Shown piece by piece: positions 1-10,721 of a stretch of 12,542 nucleotides of DNA (within the stretch, counting starts at the first letter, position 1; each line of letters starts with the position of its first letter). The notes under the pieces are model-generated. The model saw nothing but the letters and a program-made list of their open reading frames with translations. It made no database searches and was not told the origin of the DNA. Origin of the DNA: DASQHY01 sp036390175 (lineage in GTDB: Bacteria; Acidobacteriota; Terriglobia; Acidiferrales; UBA7541); contig DASWCG010000178.1 of NCBI GenBank assembly GCA_036390175.1, forward strand, positions 1 through 12,542. The letters are read 5' to 3'. The position numbers and the translations under genes were made by a program.

Positions 1-8
1 GCCGCGGG

Positions 9-17
9 AGGGGAGGA
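9..17 (+). promoter_or_regulatory. Strong ribosome binding site that sets the TTG start of rpoC
   Basis: The purine run AGGGGAGGA contains a perfect GGAGG at 12-16. It ends eight bases before the TTG at 25-27, which is good Shine-Dalgarno spacing. There is no ATG or GTG nearby in the rpoC frame, and the protein read from this TTG begins MYRSSPY, a normal RpoC N-terminus. The upstream neighbour, presumably rpoB, lies outside the window, so the bases before position 25 look like an rpoB-rpoC spacer. Confidence 0.8.
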
Positions 18-24
18 AAACACC

Positions 25-4221
<4,197 letters not shown>

Positions 4222-4253
4222 ACTCCTGCATTCGCGGCGTTCGAAATTCGTGG

Positions 4254-4294
4254 GCGGCGGGCCGATTCCGAATCGGCCCGCCGCTGTCGTTTTT
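4254..4294 (+). terminator. Rho-independent terminator of the rpoC transcription unit
   Basis: A perfect 14-bp stem pairs 4254-4267 (GCGGCGGGCCGATT) with 4271-4284 across a three-base loop (CCG). After five bases it is followed by TTTTT at 4290-4294. The stem is very GC-rich and lies 32 bases after the rpoC stop codon. It separates rpoC from the kinase gene downstream, which then needs its own promoter. Confidence 0.88.
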
Positions 4295-4341
4295 GCGCCC
4301 CCTGATTCTTGCAGGTCTGGAAACCGCCGAGAAGGGTTCCA

Positions 4342-4371
4342 TTGCAGTGGGGGATTTGCGACCGTTACAAT
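4342..4371 (+). promoter_or_regulatory. Possible sigma-70-like promoter for the hybrid kinase gene
   Basis: TTGCAG (4342-4347) and TACAAT (4366-4371, five of six consensus bases) are separated by 18 bases. They lie after the rpoC terminator and before the kinase start at 4436. The -35 match is poor. A second -10-like hexamer, TATAAC at 4382-4387, has no well-spaced -35 box. Logic requires a promoter in this gap, but which element is used is uncertain. Confidence 0.25.
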
Positions 4372-4435
4372 TTCCGAGGGGTATAACCGAGCTTCTGGGT
4401 CACGCGCCTTTAGAAGCGGCTCACCGTTTACCACC

Positions 4436-7099
4436 ATGCCTTTCAACCAAGAGAGCGGGACTGAGCATCCCCGGCGGCGCACAACCGGGCGTCTCGCAGA
4501 CAGCACTCCGCATGCCGCATCACCGACGCAGCTCCAGCAGCTCGAGCGCAAGGAAAGCGAGCTCTGGCGCATCACCTTCCTTCTGCTCTTGATTATCGCC
4601 TCGGTGTTTGCGTGGTTTGCCTGGGACACGGTGCGTTCCTTCTCGAAATTCCGCTTCGAGGCGCTCCCCATCGGCCTGGTCGTTCTGGTGGTCTTGTTCG
4701 CCGCATATGCGTGGAAGCGGACGAGAGAGATCTCCGAATTGCGCGGGCTGGTTCGCGGGCTGGAACAGCGCAGCGTGGAGCTGCCCAACGAAAAACAGAT
4801 GGACCAGCTCTTTCAACTCATCTCGCGCTCGCAGCAGGGCTACCGCGACCTGATTGATTCCTTCGATGACGTGCTGATTGCATTATCCCTGGAAGGCGAT
4901 ATCCGCGCTGTAAACCGCAGCTTTGCCGATCTCGTGGGCGCGCCCTTCCCGCAAATCATCGGACATCGTCTGGGCGAATTCCTGGACGATCCAAACGGAT
5001 CTCTGCGGAAGGACGTGGAAAAGGGTCTGGCGAAATTTCTTGAAACCCGCCACTGGGCAGGCGTGGTTCGGATTCGGTTTAAGGGCGCCACGTCGGCGTG
5101 CTTCTTCGACTGCGCGATGCATGCCCTGGTCAAAGGCGACACGGTGATCGGGGCCACCGTGCTGGCGCGCGACATCACGCTGCAGCACGAGAGTGAAGCA
5201 CGCTTTACCGAATTGTTTGAGACGCTTCAGGAAGGCATTTATTTCACCACGCCCGGCGGCACGATTCTGGATGCCAATCCCGCTCTGGTGCGCATGCTCG
5301 GTTACGCCAGCAAAGAAGAGCTGCTGCGCGCCAACGCGGAAGACTTTTATTTCGATCCGGCCGACCGGCAGGCTTTTCAGAAGGAATTCGAAAACCAAAC
5401 GGTCGTCACCGGCCGGGAAGTTAAGCTGCGGAAGAAGAACGGCAGCCCGGTGTTGTGCCTCGACACCTCCACGGCGGTGAAGGATTCTTCGGGCCAGATC
5501 GTCCGCTACCAAGGCGCCTTGCTCGATATCACCCTGCGGCGGAAGATGGAGGCGCAACTCCAGCAGGAACAGGAACTCGCCCGGCGCCTCGTGGATTCCT
5601 TTCCCGATCCCATCTTTGTGATTGACGCGGAAGGCGGGTACACCTTCATTAGTCCCCGGGTTCAGCAGGCGCTCGGCTATACGATTGAGGAAATGTCCCG
5701 AATGAGGATCGGCGTGCTGACGCATCCGGAAGATCGCCCCGCATTGATGGAGGTGTTTCGGAACTTGATCACCGGCACGAAGAATTTCGACAGCGTAGAA
5801 CATCGCGTGCAGAACCGCGTGGGGGAATGGCGGAGGTTCCGCACCAACGCGACGCCGCTGTATGGCCCGGAGGGAAAGATTATCGGCGTGGTGGCCTCGT
5901 TGCGCGACGTTACCGATCTCAAGCGCCTGGAAGAGCAGCTCGTGCAGTCCGAAAAACTTGCGGCCATGGGGCAGATGATTGCCGGCGTGGCTCACGAGCT
6001 GAATAACCCGCTCACCGCGATTCTGGGCGTCAGCGAACTATTGCGCGACCGCGCCGCCGATGAAACCATGAAGAAACAGCTCGACCTGGCTCACCGCCAG
6101 GCTCGGCGCGCCGCGCAAATTGTGCAAAACCTTCTGGACTTCTCGCGCCCGCCCGCTCCGCAGAAGAAACTGTTGCAGGTCGACGATCTGGTGGAGCGCA
6201 CGCTGCAGCTCCACGAACACCCGCTCCGGCGCGGACAAATCACTGTGGAGTTCGTGGCCGCTCCCAACCTCCCCGTAGTTTTGGGAGACGCCAATCAGTT
6301 GATCCAAGTGTTCCTTAATCTCATCACCAACGCGGAACATGCCATACACGAGGTGCGGGAGTCGGGGAAAATCCAAATTGGCGTCAACCAAGACGGAAAG
6401 AATATCACGGTCCGCGTGCAGGATGACGGCGTGGGAATCCGCCCGGAGGCTCTGGGGAAGCTGTTCGATCCGTTCTATACCACCAAGCGCCCTGGCGGCG
6501 GAACCGGTCTAGGGCTGAGCATCTGCATGTCCATCGTCCGCGAGCACGGCGGCGCAATCGAAGTGGAGCTCGTCGCTACGGGCGGCTCCGTGTTTCAAGT
6601 GATTCTTCCGATCGCCCAACAACAAACGGGAAGCTCCGCGACACGCGACGGCGGATCGCAGCGCGCCGGGTCTGGTCCGCGGAATCTCGAGGGACTCGCG
6701 GGGCGGTCCGTCCTGGTGATTGACGACGAGGAAGGCATCCTGGAAATGGTGCAGGCGGGGCTGGCGGCACAAGGGCTGAAAGTGGATTCTGCACTGAACG
6801 CCGAAAGGGCCTTGCAGCTCGTCGCCCAGAACAGGTACGACGTGATTCTTTGCGATGTAAACTTGACCGGCTTCGGCCAGACTCTTTCTGGCGAGCAAAT
6901 CTACAATCGCATTCAATCAACGGACAACGGAACGAAGGCCACGTTCGTTTTCATGACTGGAGCCGTGGTGGATGACGCCCGGACGCCTTCCCTCGAAGCA
7001 AAAGCCCGCTGCATCCAGAAACCCTTCCGGGTGTCCGACCTGCTGGCTTTGCTGGGAGAGGTCTTGAGCCCGGCGCCGGTCAATTCGCTCAAGAAATAA
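4436..7099 (+). CDS. Membrane-anchored hybrid histidine kinase with three PAS-like domains and a C-terminal receiver
   Basis: This is a two-component sensor kinase of 887 residues. Two hydrophobic helices (about 44-66 and 74-93) flank a loop of roughly ten residues, so there is no real periplasmic sensor. Sensing is probably by the membrane hairpin or the cytosolic PAS domains. PAS-like domains are at about 133-250, 253-370 and 384-500. The HisKA H-box, with phospho-accepting H520 in VAHELNNPLTAI, is followed by the HATPase: N-box 628-637, G1 DDGVGI 663-668, F-box LFDPFYTTK 676-684 and G2 GGGTGLGLSI 687-696. The C-terminal receiver (about 757-875) has acidic D763/D764, phospho-acceptor D807, T841 and K862. 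The frame is open upstream to within rpoC, but that stretch crosses the rpoC terminator. ATG 4436 is the only credible start, since no GTG or TTG alternative exists before the first membrane helix. There is no clear Shine-Dalgarno sequence. No response regulator or Hpt gene is adjacent, so partner and signal are unknown. Confidence 0.93.
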   Translation: MPFNQESGTEHPRRRTTGRLADSTPHAASPTQLQQLERKESELWRITFLLLLIIASVFAWFAWDTVRSFSKFRFEALPIGLVVLVVLFAAYAWKRTREISELRGLVRGLEQRSVELPNEKQMDQLFQLISRSQQGYRDLIDSFDDVLIALSLEGDIRAVNRSFADLVGAPFPQIIGHRLGEFLDDPNGSLRKDVEKGLAKFLETRHWAGVVRIRFKGATSACFFDCAMHALVKGDTVIGATVLARDITLQHESEARFTELFETLQEGIYFTTPGGTILDANPALVRMLGYASKEELLRANAEDFYFDPADRQAFQKEFENQTVVTGREVKLRKKNGSPVLCLDTSTAVKDSSGQIVRYQGALLDITLRRKMEAQLQQEQELARRLVDSFPDPIFVIDAEGGYTFISPRVQQALGYTIEEMSRMRIGVLTHPEDRPALMEVFRNLITGTKNFDSVEHRVQNRVGEWRRFRTNATPLYGPEGKIIGVVASLRDVTDLKRLEEQLVQSEKLAAMGQMIAGVAHELNNPLTAILGVSELLRDRAADETMKKQLDLAHRQARRAAQIVQNLLDFSRPPAPQKKLLQVDDLVERTLQLHEHPLRRGQITVEFVAAPNLPVVLGDANQLIQVFLNLITNAEHAIHEVRESGKIQIGVNQDGKNITVRVQDDGVGIRPEALGKLFDPFYTTKRPGGGTGLGLSICMSIVREHGGAIEVELVATGGSVFQVILPIAQQQTGSSATRDGGSQRAGSGPRNLEGLAGRSVLVIDDEEGILEMVQAGLAAQGLKVDSALNAERALQLVAQNRYDVILCDVNLTGFGQTLSGEQIYNRIQSTDNGTKATFVFMTGAVVDDARTPSLEAKARCIQKPFRVSDLLALLGEVLSPAPVNSLKK

Positions 7100-7127
7100 C
7101 CGGCGAGATTCGGATTTGCGGAATCCC

Positions 7128-8207
7128 CTATGGCTTCGAGGTTTTGGCAGGGGTCGAATTCGCGGTGGCCTGCTTGTTCTTACCGGCACCCGTCCCCGCT
7201 GCCGCTCTGTCCACGCCGAATTCCCAAACAAACAGGTTCAGGCCTTCGGGCAGAATCTCCGCCAAGGCATATTCTCCGGGCGCGAGCGATTGGCCCACCG
7301 TGAGACGATACACGCCCTTCGCCACTTCCCATCGCTGGAGTGCGATGGTGTCCCGCCGAGAAGATTGCTGACCCACGACATTGGTGCTGAGGATTTCGAT
7401 TTGGCGTGAGCCGCCTTTGACGGTGGCGCGAATCAATTCCACTTCCGGCCCGGACACGCCCGGCCGGCTGCTTTTTGCGATGGGAGAGACGCGGTCGGGG
7501 TCGGGGGGGGCCTCGCGCAGATAGAATTCCGGCTGAGCGGTCGTAATTCTCAGGGCCGCGCGCGGGCCGGGGATTTGCACCCGATGCCGGGCGGGGACCA
7601 CCGGCACGGGCACCAATATCTGTTCGACCAAACGCTTTTTGTCGAGCTTGATCTGCGCGCCGACCTGCTCAAGAGGTTTGACGAAATCCCCTTCCAGGAC
7701 GAATACTCCTTCCCCCGGCGGAAGGAAAACGCCCCGGGCAATCTCCAGGCTGGCATCAATGTCGAGCGGCATGATCCGCTCGGCGGCCTCCTGGGTGCGC
7801 ACCTTTGCGCGCAGCGCCTCCTGCTCCTTGGCGGATTCCGTCTCGGCCTTCTTCGTGCCGTCCCAATCCACCATAGCTTCCGGGATTTCTTCCCAGGCAG
7901 CGCGTTCGACACTGTAGTAGCGCACGCGATCGCCCTTGCGCTCGTAGCTGCGCACGAGTTGGAACGTGCCATCCTTCAGGCAAAGCTTTTTGCCGCGAGG
8001 CAAAACGACGGCAGAGTTTGCCTGGGGAGTGGGTTCGTTCTGCGAATTGCTCTGAGCAGGGCTCTGCCTTTGGGCGCGCGAAAACGCTAAAAGAGCAATG
8101 GACAGGAGTAACAGCAGGGGGAGCCCGGCGAAGACAGCCGTTCGTCGAGGTATATGGCAGTCGCGGTTCTTGGACACTCGAGGCATAGGACTCGACAGAT
8201 TCCTCAC
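7128..8207 (-). CDS. Exported or membrane-anchored protein of unknown function
   Basis: I do not recognise a named family; proteins with this look occur in acidobacteria as hypothetical proteins, from memory. The 359-residue product has a basic N-terminus and one hydrophobic segment (about 23-43, Leu-rich) ending near SRAQ, consistent with a signal peptide or membrane anchor. A Gln/Asn/Ser/Pro-rich linker follows (about 47-68). Next is a compact region beginning LPRGKKLCLKDGTFQLVRSY (69-88), rich in beta-type sequence, then a Glu/Lys/Ala-rich probable helix (115-145) and a beta-rich C-terminal half to about 333. The tail is Ala/Gly/Lys/Thr-rich and probably disordered. The start is uncertain. 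The listed start is GTG at 8207; ATG at 8186 (M8) would give 352 residues and a tidier signal peptide. Neither has a good Shine-Dalgarno sequence. It is convergent with the kinase gene (28 bp between stops) and divergent from the hydrolase gene at 8414. Confidence 0.85.
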   Translation of the reverse strand: MRNLSSPMPRVSKNRDCHIPRRTAVFAGLPLLLLLSIALLAFSRAQRQSPAQSNSQNEPTPQANSAVVLPRGKKLCLKDGTFQLVRSYERKGDRVRYYSVERAAWEEIPEAMVDWDGTKKAETESAKEQEALRAKVRTQEAAERIMPLDIDASLEIARGVFLPPGEGVFVLEGDFVKPLEQVGAQIKLDKKRLVEQILVPVPVVPARHRVQIPGPRAALRITTAQPEFYLREAPPDPDRVSPIAKSSRPGVSGPEVELIRATVKGGSRQIEILSTNVVGQQSSRRDTIALQRWEVAKGVYRLTVGQSLAPGEYALAEILPEGLNLFVWEFGVDRAAAGTGAGKNKQATANSTPAKTSKP

Positions 8208-8338
8208 AGAGGTTGGATGCCGCCAGGGGCTCCAAGCTTTGCCAGCATAACGCCGCCAAACGAACGCGGCAACCCAGAAGGGGCCAGCCGAGTGTGGCGG
8301 GACGCTCGTATGGCGTTGTCCTTGGGGCTTGTGTTAGA

Positions 8339-8368
8339 TTGCAAGGCTTTCTGCGGCAGCGCAATAAA
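8339..8368 (+). promoter_or_regulatory. Possible promoter for the exported hydrolase gene
   Basis: TTGCAA (8339-8344, four of six bases) and AATAAA (8363-8368, four of six) are 18 bases apart in the 206-bp divergent gap. Transcription would begin roughly 40 bases before the ATG at 8414. The match is modest and no other candidate in the gap looks better. Confidence 0.25.
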
Positions 8369-8402
8369 TTCTTGCGGGAGCCATGCGGATTCGGAATGAA
8401 CA

Positions 8403-8409
8403 GGGAGGA
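8403..8409 (+). promoter_or_regulatory. Ribosome binding site fixing the hydrolase start at 8414
   Basis: GGGAGGA ends four bases before ATG 8414. It lies inside the reading frame that would begin at ATG 8396, so it supports the downstream start. That start also gives a clean signal peptide with no extra residues in front. Confidence 0.65.
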
Positions 8410-8413
8410 CTTG

Positions 8414-9466
8414 ATGCGGCGCGCAGTTGTGATGGTCTTCGTGTTGAGCTTGGCGCTCGGCGGCTTTGGCGGAGTCGCCCGGGCGCAATCGTTTGATATC
8501 ATCAAGGTGGCCGACGGCGTTTACGCGGCCATCGGGAAGAACGGCGTCTATTCCAACGGCGCCTTCATCGTCAATAAGGACGACGTCGTTGTCGTGGATA
8601 CGCACCTGCGTCCGAGCTGGGCCCGCGACTTGATCGCGGAAATCAAGAAGGTGACCGACAAGCCGGTGCGCTACGTCGTGGACACCCATTGGCACCCCGA
8701 CCACGTCCAGGGCAACCAGTCCTACGTCAGCACATTTGGCCCGAACGTGGAATACCTCGCGCAGCACAACACGCGCGAAGACATGATTCACAAGGGCATT
8801 CCCAGCGTGCAAGAGTCTCTTACGAAGGACGTGCCGGAGGCCATCAAGCAATTGGAGCAGGCCATTGCCACAGGAAACGGGCCCGACGGAAAGCCTTTAA
8901 CCGAGCAACAGAAAGCCGGCCTCCCCGCGGCGCTCGCCAGCCAGAAAGCCTATCTCGAAGAATTGAAGCAGATTCGGATCGTGCTGCCGACGATTACCTT
9001 CGACCGCAGCCTCATCCTCCACAAGCCCGACCGCGATGTCCACGTCTATTTCCTCGGCAAGGGTCACACGCGCGGAGATGTGGTCGTGTACCTGCCGAAG
9101 GAGAAAGTGGTGATGACCGGCGACCTGCTGACCGGCGGCATTCCCTTCATGCGCGATGCTTACCCGGTCGAGTGGGTCACGACGCTCGAAGGCCTGCGGA
9201 ACCTGGATTGGACGCAGGCCATTCCGGGGCATGGAGATGTCCAGCAGGGGAAAGCCCAAATTGAGAAGCTGATTGCGTATATGCGCGATGTCGTTGCCGG
9301 GGTCAAAGACGCGGTGGCCAAAGGGATGACCCTCGAGGACACGAAGAAATCGCTCACACTGCCGCAGCACGCCGGCAACTTTGGCGCACCTCAGCAATTT
9401 GCCAGGTCCAATGCCGCCATGATTGAGCGCACCTGGGCAGAAGTAACGGGGAAGATCACGGACTAG
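8414..9466 (+). CDS. Exported metallo-beta-lactamase-fold hydrolase
   Basis: The 350-residue protein has a classic signal peptide: MRRAV, a hydrophobic core to about 20, and VARA before QSF at 25, suggesting export to the periplasm. The metallo-beta-lactamase fold is shown by the metal motif HWHPDH at 92-97 (ligands H92, H94, D96, H97), the third histidine H218 in GKGHTRGD, the bridging aspartate D237 in MTGDLL, and H273 in PGHGD. All ligands of a two-metal site are present, so it should be active. About 120 residues separate HxHxDH from H218. They include a charged helical segment (about 130-187) that probably forms a lid or insertion. The substrate cannot be told from sequence: hydrolases of this fold act on thioesters, lactones, beta-lactams and other esters, so antibiotic resistance should not be assumed. 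The frame stays open upstream to 8213, but the Shine-Dalgarno and signal peptide favour 8414. TTG 8411 is a close alternative. Confidence 0.93.
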   Translation: MRRAVVMVFVLSLALGGFGGVARAQSFDIIKVADGVYAAIGKNGVYSNGAFIVNKDDVVVVDTHLRPSWARDLIAEIKKVTDKPVRYVVDTHWHPDHVQGNQSYVSTFGPNVEYLAQHNTREDMIHKGIPSVQESLTKDVPEAIKQLEQAIATGNGPDGKPLTEQQKAGLPAALASQKAYLEELKQIRIVLPTITFDRSLILHKPDRDVHVYFLGKGHTRGDVVVYLPKEKVVMTGDLLTGGIPFMRDAYPVEWVTTLEGLRNLDWTQAIPGHGDVQQGKAQIEKLIAYMRDVVAGVKDAVAKGMTLEDTKKSLTLPQHAGNFGAPQQFARSNAAMIERTWAEVTGKITD

Positions 9467-9518
9467 CTGCCGGTTCCAGAGCGTCGTCAGCCAGACCGCC
9501 GTCGAACGGAAATGAAAA

Positions 9519-9547
9519 TGGCTCCAAAGGGCATGCCCTTGGAGCCA
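9519..9547. terminator. Probable bidirectional terminator between convergent genes
   Basis: TGGCTCCAA pairs with TTGGAGCCA and GGGC with GCCC, giving a stem of about 13 bp with one bulged A (9528) and a tight loop around ATGC. On the minus strand the hairpin is followed by the T-rich run TTTTCATTTC, a fair Rho-independent terminator for the small gene ending at 9576. On the plus strand it is followed only by AGATTCATTCC, so it is a weaker terminator for the hydrolase gene ending at 9466. The location between two converging genes fits both uses. Confidence 0.7.
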
Positions 9548-9575
9548 GATTCATTCCATTCAGCGTAAATTTGGT

Positions 9576-9851
9576 TCAGTGCTCGCAGCGCGGGCAGAGG
9601 ACGGACAAAACCATCAGGTCGGAATGTGTGAAAAGCCACTGGTTGGCTTGGTTCCCGGCGGCTTCGGCCGCGCGGACCAGAAATCCCAGGTGGCGGCTGC
9701 GCGCTAGGGCACGCAAGTGCTCCAGGCAGATTCCGGTCAGCCCGGAAACCTCTTGCTCGGTAAAGATCTTTTGGCTCGACTTGATGGTCACGACGGCCCT
9801 TCCTTTTGACCTGGGTTCGCTCCGCGCTTGTTCGATGCTCGCCACGCTCAC
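9576..9851 (-). CDS. Small protein with HTH-like segment and CPxCxH tail, function unknown
   Basis: The 91-residue product has a polar, basic N-terminus (about 1-28), probably unstructured. A segment at 30-56 (FTEQEVSGLTGICLEHLRAL and on) has the look of a MerR/excisionase-type helix-turn-helix. A further helix rich in Ala (about 58-70) and an amphipathic stretch FTHSDLMVLSVL follow, and the protein ends CPRCEH (C86, C89, H91), a possible metal- or redox-sensitive tail. No ATG exists before residue 80, so the start is a GTG at 9851, or another GTG at 9845; the ribosome site is weak. It has its own upstream region and a probable terminator at 9519-9547, so it looks monocistronic. A DNA-binding regulator is a reasonable inference, not proven. 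Similar short proteins are, from memory, found in acidobacteria. Confidence 0.75.
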   Translation of the reverse strand: MSVASIEQARSEPRSKGRAVVTIKSSQKIFTEQEVSGLTGICLEHLRALARSRHLGFLVRAAEAAGNQANQWLFTHSDLMVLSVLCPRCEH

Positions 9852-9930
9852 ATTACCTATGATGCTGCGAGCAGCTTACACGCTGCCTGAAACTGCCTGC
9901 AATAGTCGTTCCGTTTTGGCGGGGAGGGAC

Positions 9931-9943
9931 TACTAGGCTAGTA
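9931..9943. repeat. 13-bp perfect inverted repeat, candidate operator
   Basis: TACTAG-G-CTAGTA is a perfect palindrome around one central base. It lies about 80 bases upstream of the GTG start of the small HTH-like gene and overlaps the -10 position of its best promoter candidate. Such a placement is typical of a repressor or autoregulator site, but the binding protein is unknown. Confidence 0.4.
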
Positions 9944-9966
9944 CTCTTGCTTCTTATTCATCTCAA
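9938..9966 (-). promoter_or_regulatory. Possible promoter for the small HTH-like gene
   Basis: On the minus strand TTGAGA (9961-9966, five of six bases of the -35 consensus) is followed after 17 bases by TACTAG (9938-9943, three of six bases of the -10 consensus). The -10 match is weak. The transcript would have a leader of roughly 80 bases. The -10 box is one arm of the palindrome at 9931-9943. Confidence 0.25.
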
Positions 9967-10191
9967 AGAGCAGGACTTCCAAGGTAAGTGGAAGACTGCG
10001 ATGCGTCATTTTCCAAGAGCAAAAGGCCTGAGAATCCGTGTTTTTCTTGGTTTTTTCCCGAAACCGGGAATCAGGGTCCGCTCGAAATAACAGGGAAGAA
10101 GGGCACTTGAAGGGGCGTTGGATAAGATACAGATAGCTCATCGAATGAAGCCCTTGTGGTACTTGCGGAGGCGCGAAAGGAAAAAAAGTGC

Positions 10192-10710
10192 TTAATTTTG
10201 TAGGGCGTCTACTATTTCCCGTATTTGCTTTGTATGCCGGACTTCGTGATAGGCAAGAAAGCGAAGCCAATCGTAGAGATTCAAGCTCCCCAAGAACGGA
10301 TGCGCCCGGCGGTACGCGCCGAAATCATGGTCACGGTTTTGGTCCAAAAAGCTGAGCGTTCGCGCGCGCGCTTCCCTTACACACGCCAGCATGGCTTCCT
10401 TATCGGACAGCAAGGCCGGGTCGAGAGGAATCGGCGACTTTCTGCGAACCAGGCGCCATTCGGCCATCCGCACCGGCACGTGCAGCTTCTTCCAAAACGG
10501 CAATCGCGGCGGGACCTGCTGGATCATCCGCTCCGCGCCGCGGGTCACTGCGCTCTCGACCATGGTCAGGTGTGCGATGACCTGTGCGACCGACCAAGCC
10601 TCGGGACGCGGAGCTGACCGCCAGGTCCTGGGAGAAATGGCGTCGGTAACAGCAAAAAGGTTCGCGCGCGACCGGCTCATCTGTTCCAGGATGACGTCGA
10701 GCCTGTTCAT
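10192..10710 (-). CDS. DinB/YfiT-family putative metalloenzyme
   Basis: The 172-residue protein fits the DinB four-helix-bundle superfamily, which takes its name from a damage-inducible gene and is unrelated to DNA polymerase IV. The three histidines expected to bind a metal ion are H47 (in VIAHLTMVE), H155 and H159 (in YHEVRHTKQI). Some family members are thiol-dependent transferases; the substrate here is unknown. The start is ATG 10710, supported by GAGGAG at 10716-10721 five bases upstream. It lies only nine bases after the gatA stop codon on the same strand and is therefore probably co-transcribed and possibly translationally coupled to gatA. No functional link to tRNA amidation is evident. 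A cytosolic location is expected, as there is no signal peptide. Confidence 0.9.
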   Translation of the reverse strand: MNRLDVILEQMSRSRANLFAVTDAISPRTWRSAPRPEAWSVAQVIAHLTMVESAVTRGAERMIQQVPPRLPFWKKLHVPVRMAEWRLVRRKSPIPLDPALLSDKEAMLACVREARARTLSFLDQNRDHDFGAYRRAHPFLGSLNLYDWLRFLAYHEVRHTKQIREIVDALQN

Positions 10711-10715
10711 GGAGG

Positions 10716-10721
10716 CTCCTC
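10716..10721 (-). promoter_or_regulatory. Ribosome binding site of the DinB-family gene, overlapping the gatA stop
   Basis: GAGGAG on the minus strand is five bases before ATG 10710. Its first two bases, GA, are also the last two bases of the gatA stop codon TGA (10722-10720), so ribosomes ending gatA pass directly over it. This suggests coupled translation. Confidence 0.65.

Larger units (their letters stand above)
9852..10191. other. 340-bp intergenic region, relatively AT-rich, with several inverted repeats
   Basis: I see no convincing gene here. The region lies between two minus-strand genes and is visibly richer in A/T runs than its surroundings. It holds a 13-bp palindrome (9931-9943), small hairpins CTTCCA/TGGAAG (9976-9994) and TTCCCG/CGGGAA (10055-10070), and a weak plus-strand hairpin followed by six T (10013-10056). 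On the minus strand a T-run (10182-10188) lies just after the stop of the DinB-family gene, without a convincing stem before it. A 23-codon minus-strand reading frame (9938-10009) is possible but unsupported. Confidence 0.6.

Noticed and set aside
4883..5995. A 370-codon minus-strand open frame opposite the kinase PAS region
   Set aside because: Entirely antisense to a clear coding region, with shadow-type composition and no domain or ribosome site.
7100..7127. Possible terminator hairpin between the convergent kinase and unknown-protein genes
   Set aside because: Only a five-base stem (GGATT/AATCC) with no T-run on either strand, too weak to call.
7575..8090. A 171-codon plus-strand open frame opposite the exported unknown protein
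   Set aside because: The minus-strand frame has a signal sequence, a structured domain pattern and full length. The plus-strand frame is its shadow.
8213..8413. Upstream extension of the hydrolase frame
   Set aside because: It would bury the signal peptide behind 67 residues. The Shine-Dalgarno GGGAGGA at 8403-8409 and the signal peptide both point to ATG 8414.
10055..10070. TTCCCG/CGGGAA hairpin beside a T-run
   Set aside because: The T-run precedes the hairpin on the plus strand, and A residues follow it on the minus strand, so it is not a terminator for either direction on its own.
9938..10270. A 110-codon minus-strand open frame over the DinB-family gene end and the intergenic gap
   Set aside because: It overlaps the 3' end of a supported gene in another frame and has no domain or ribosome site. 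Only the last 23 codons are mentioned, as a weak candidate.
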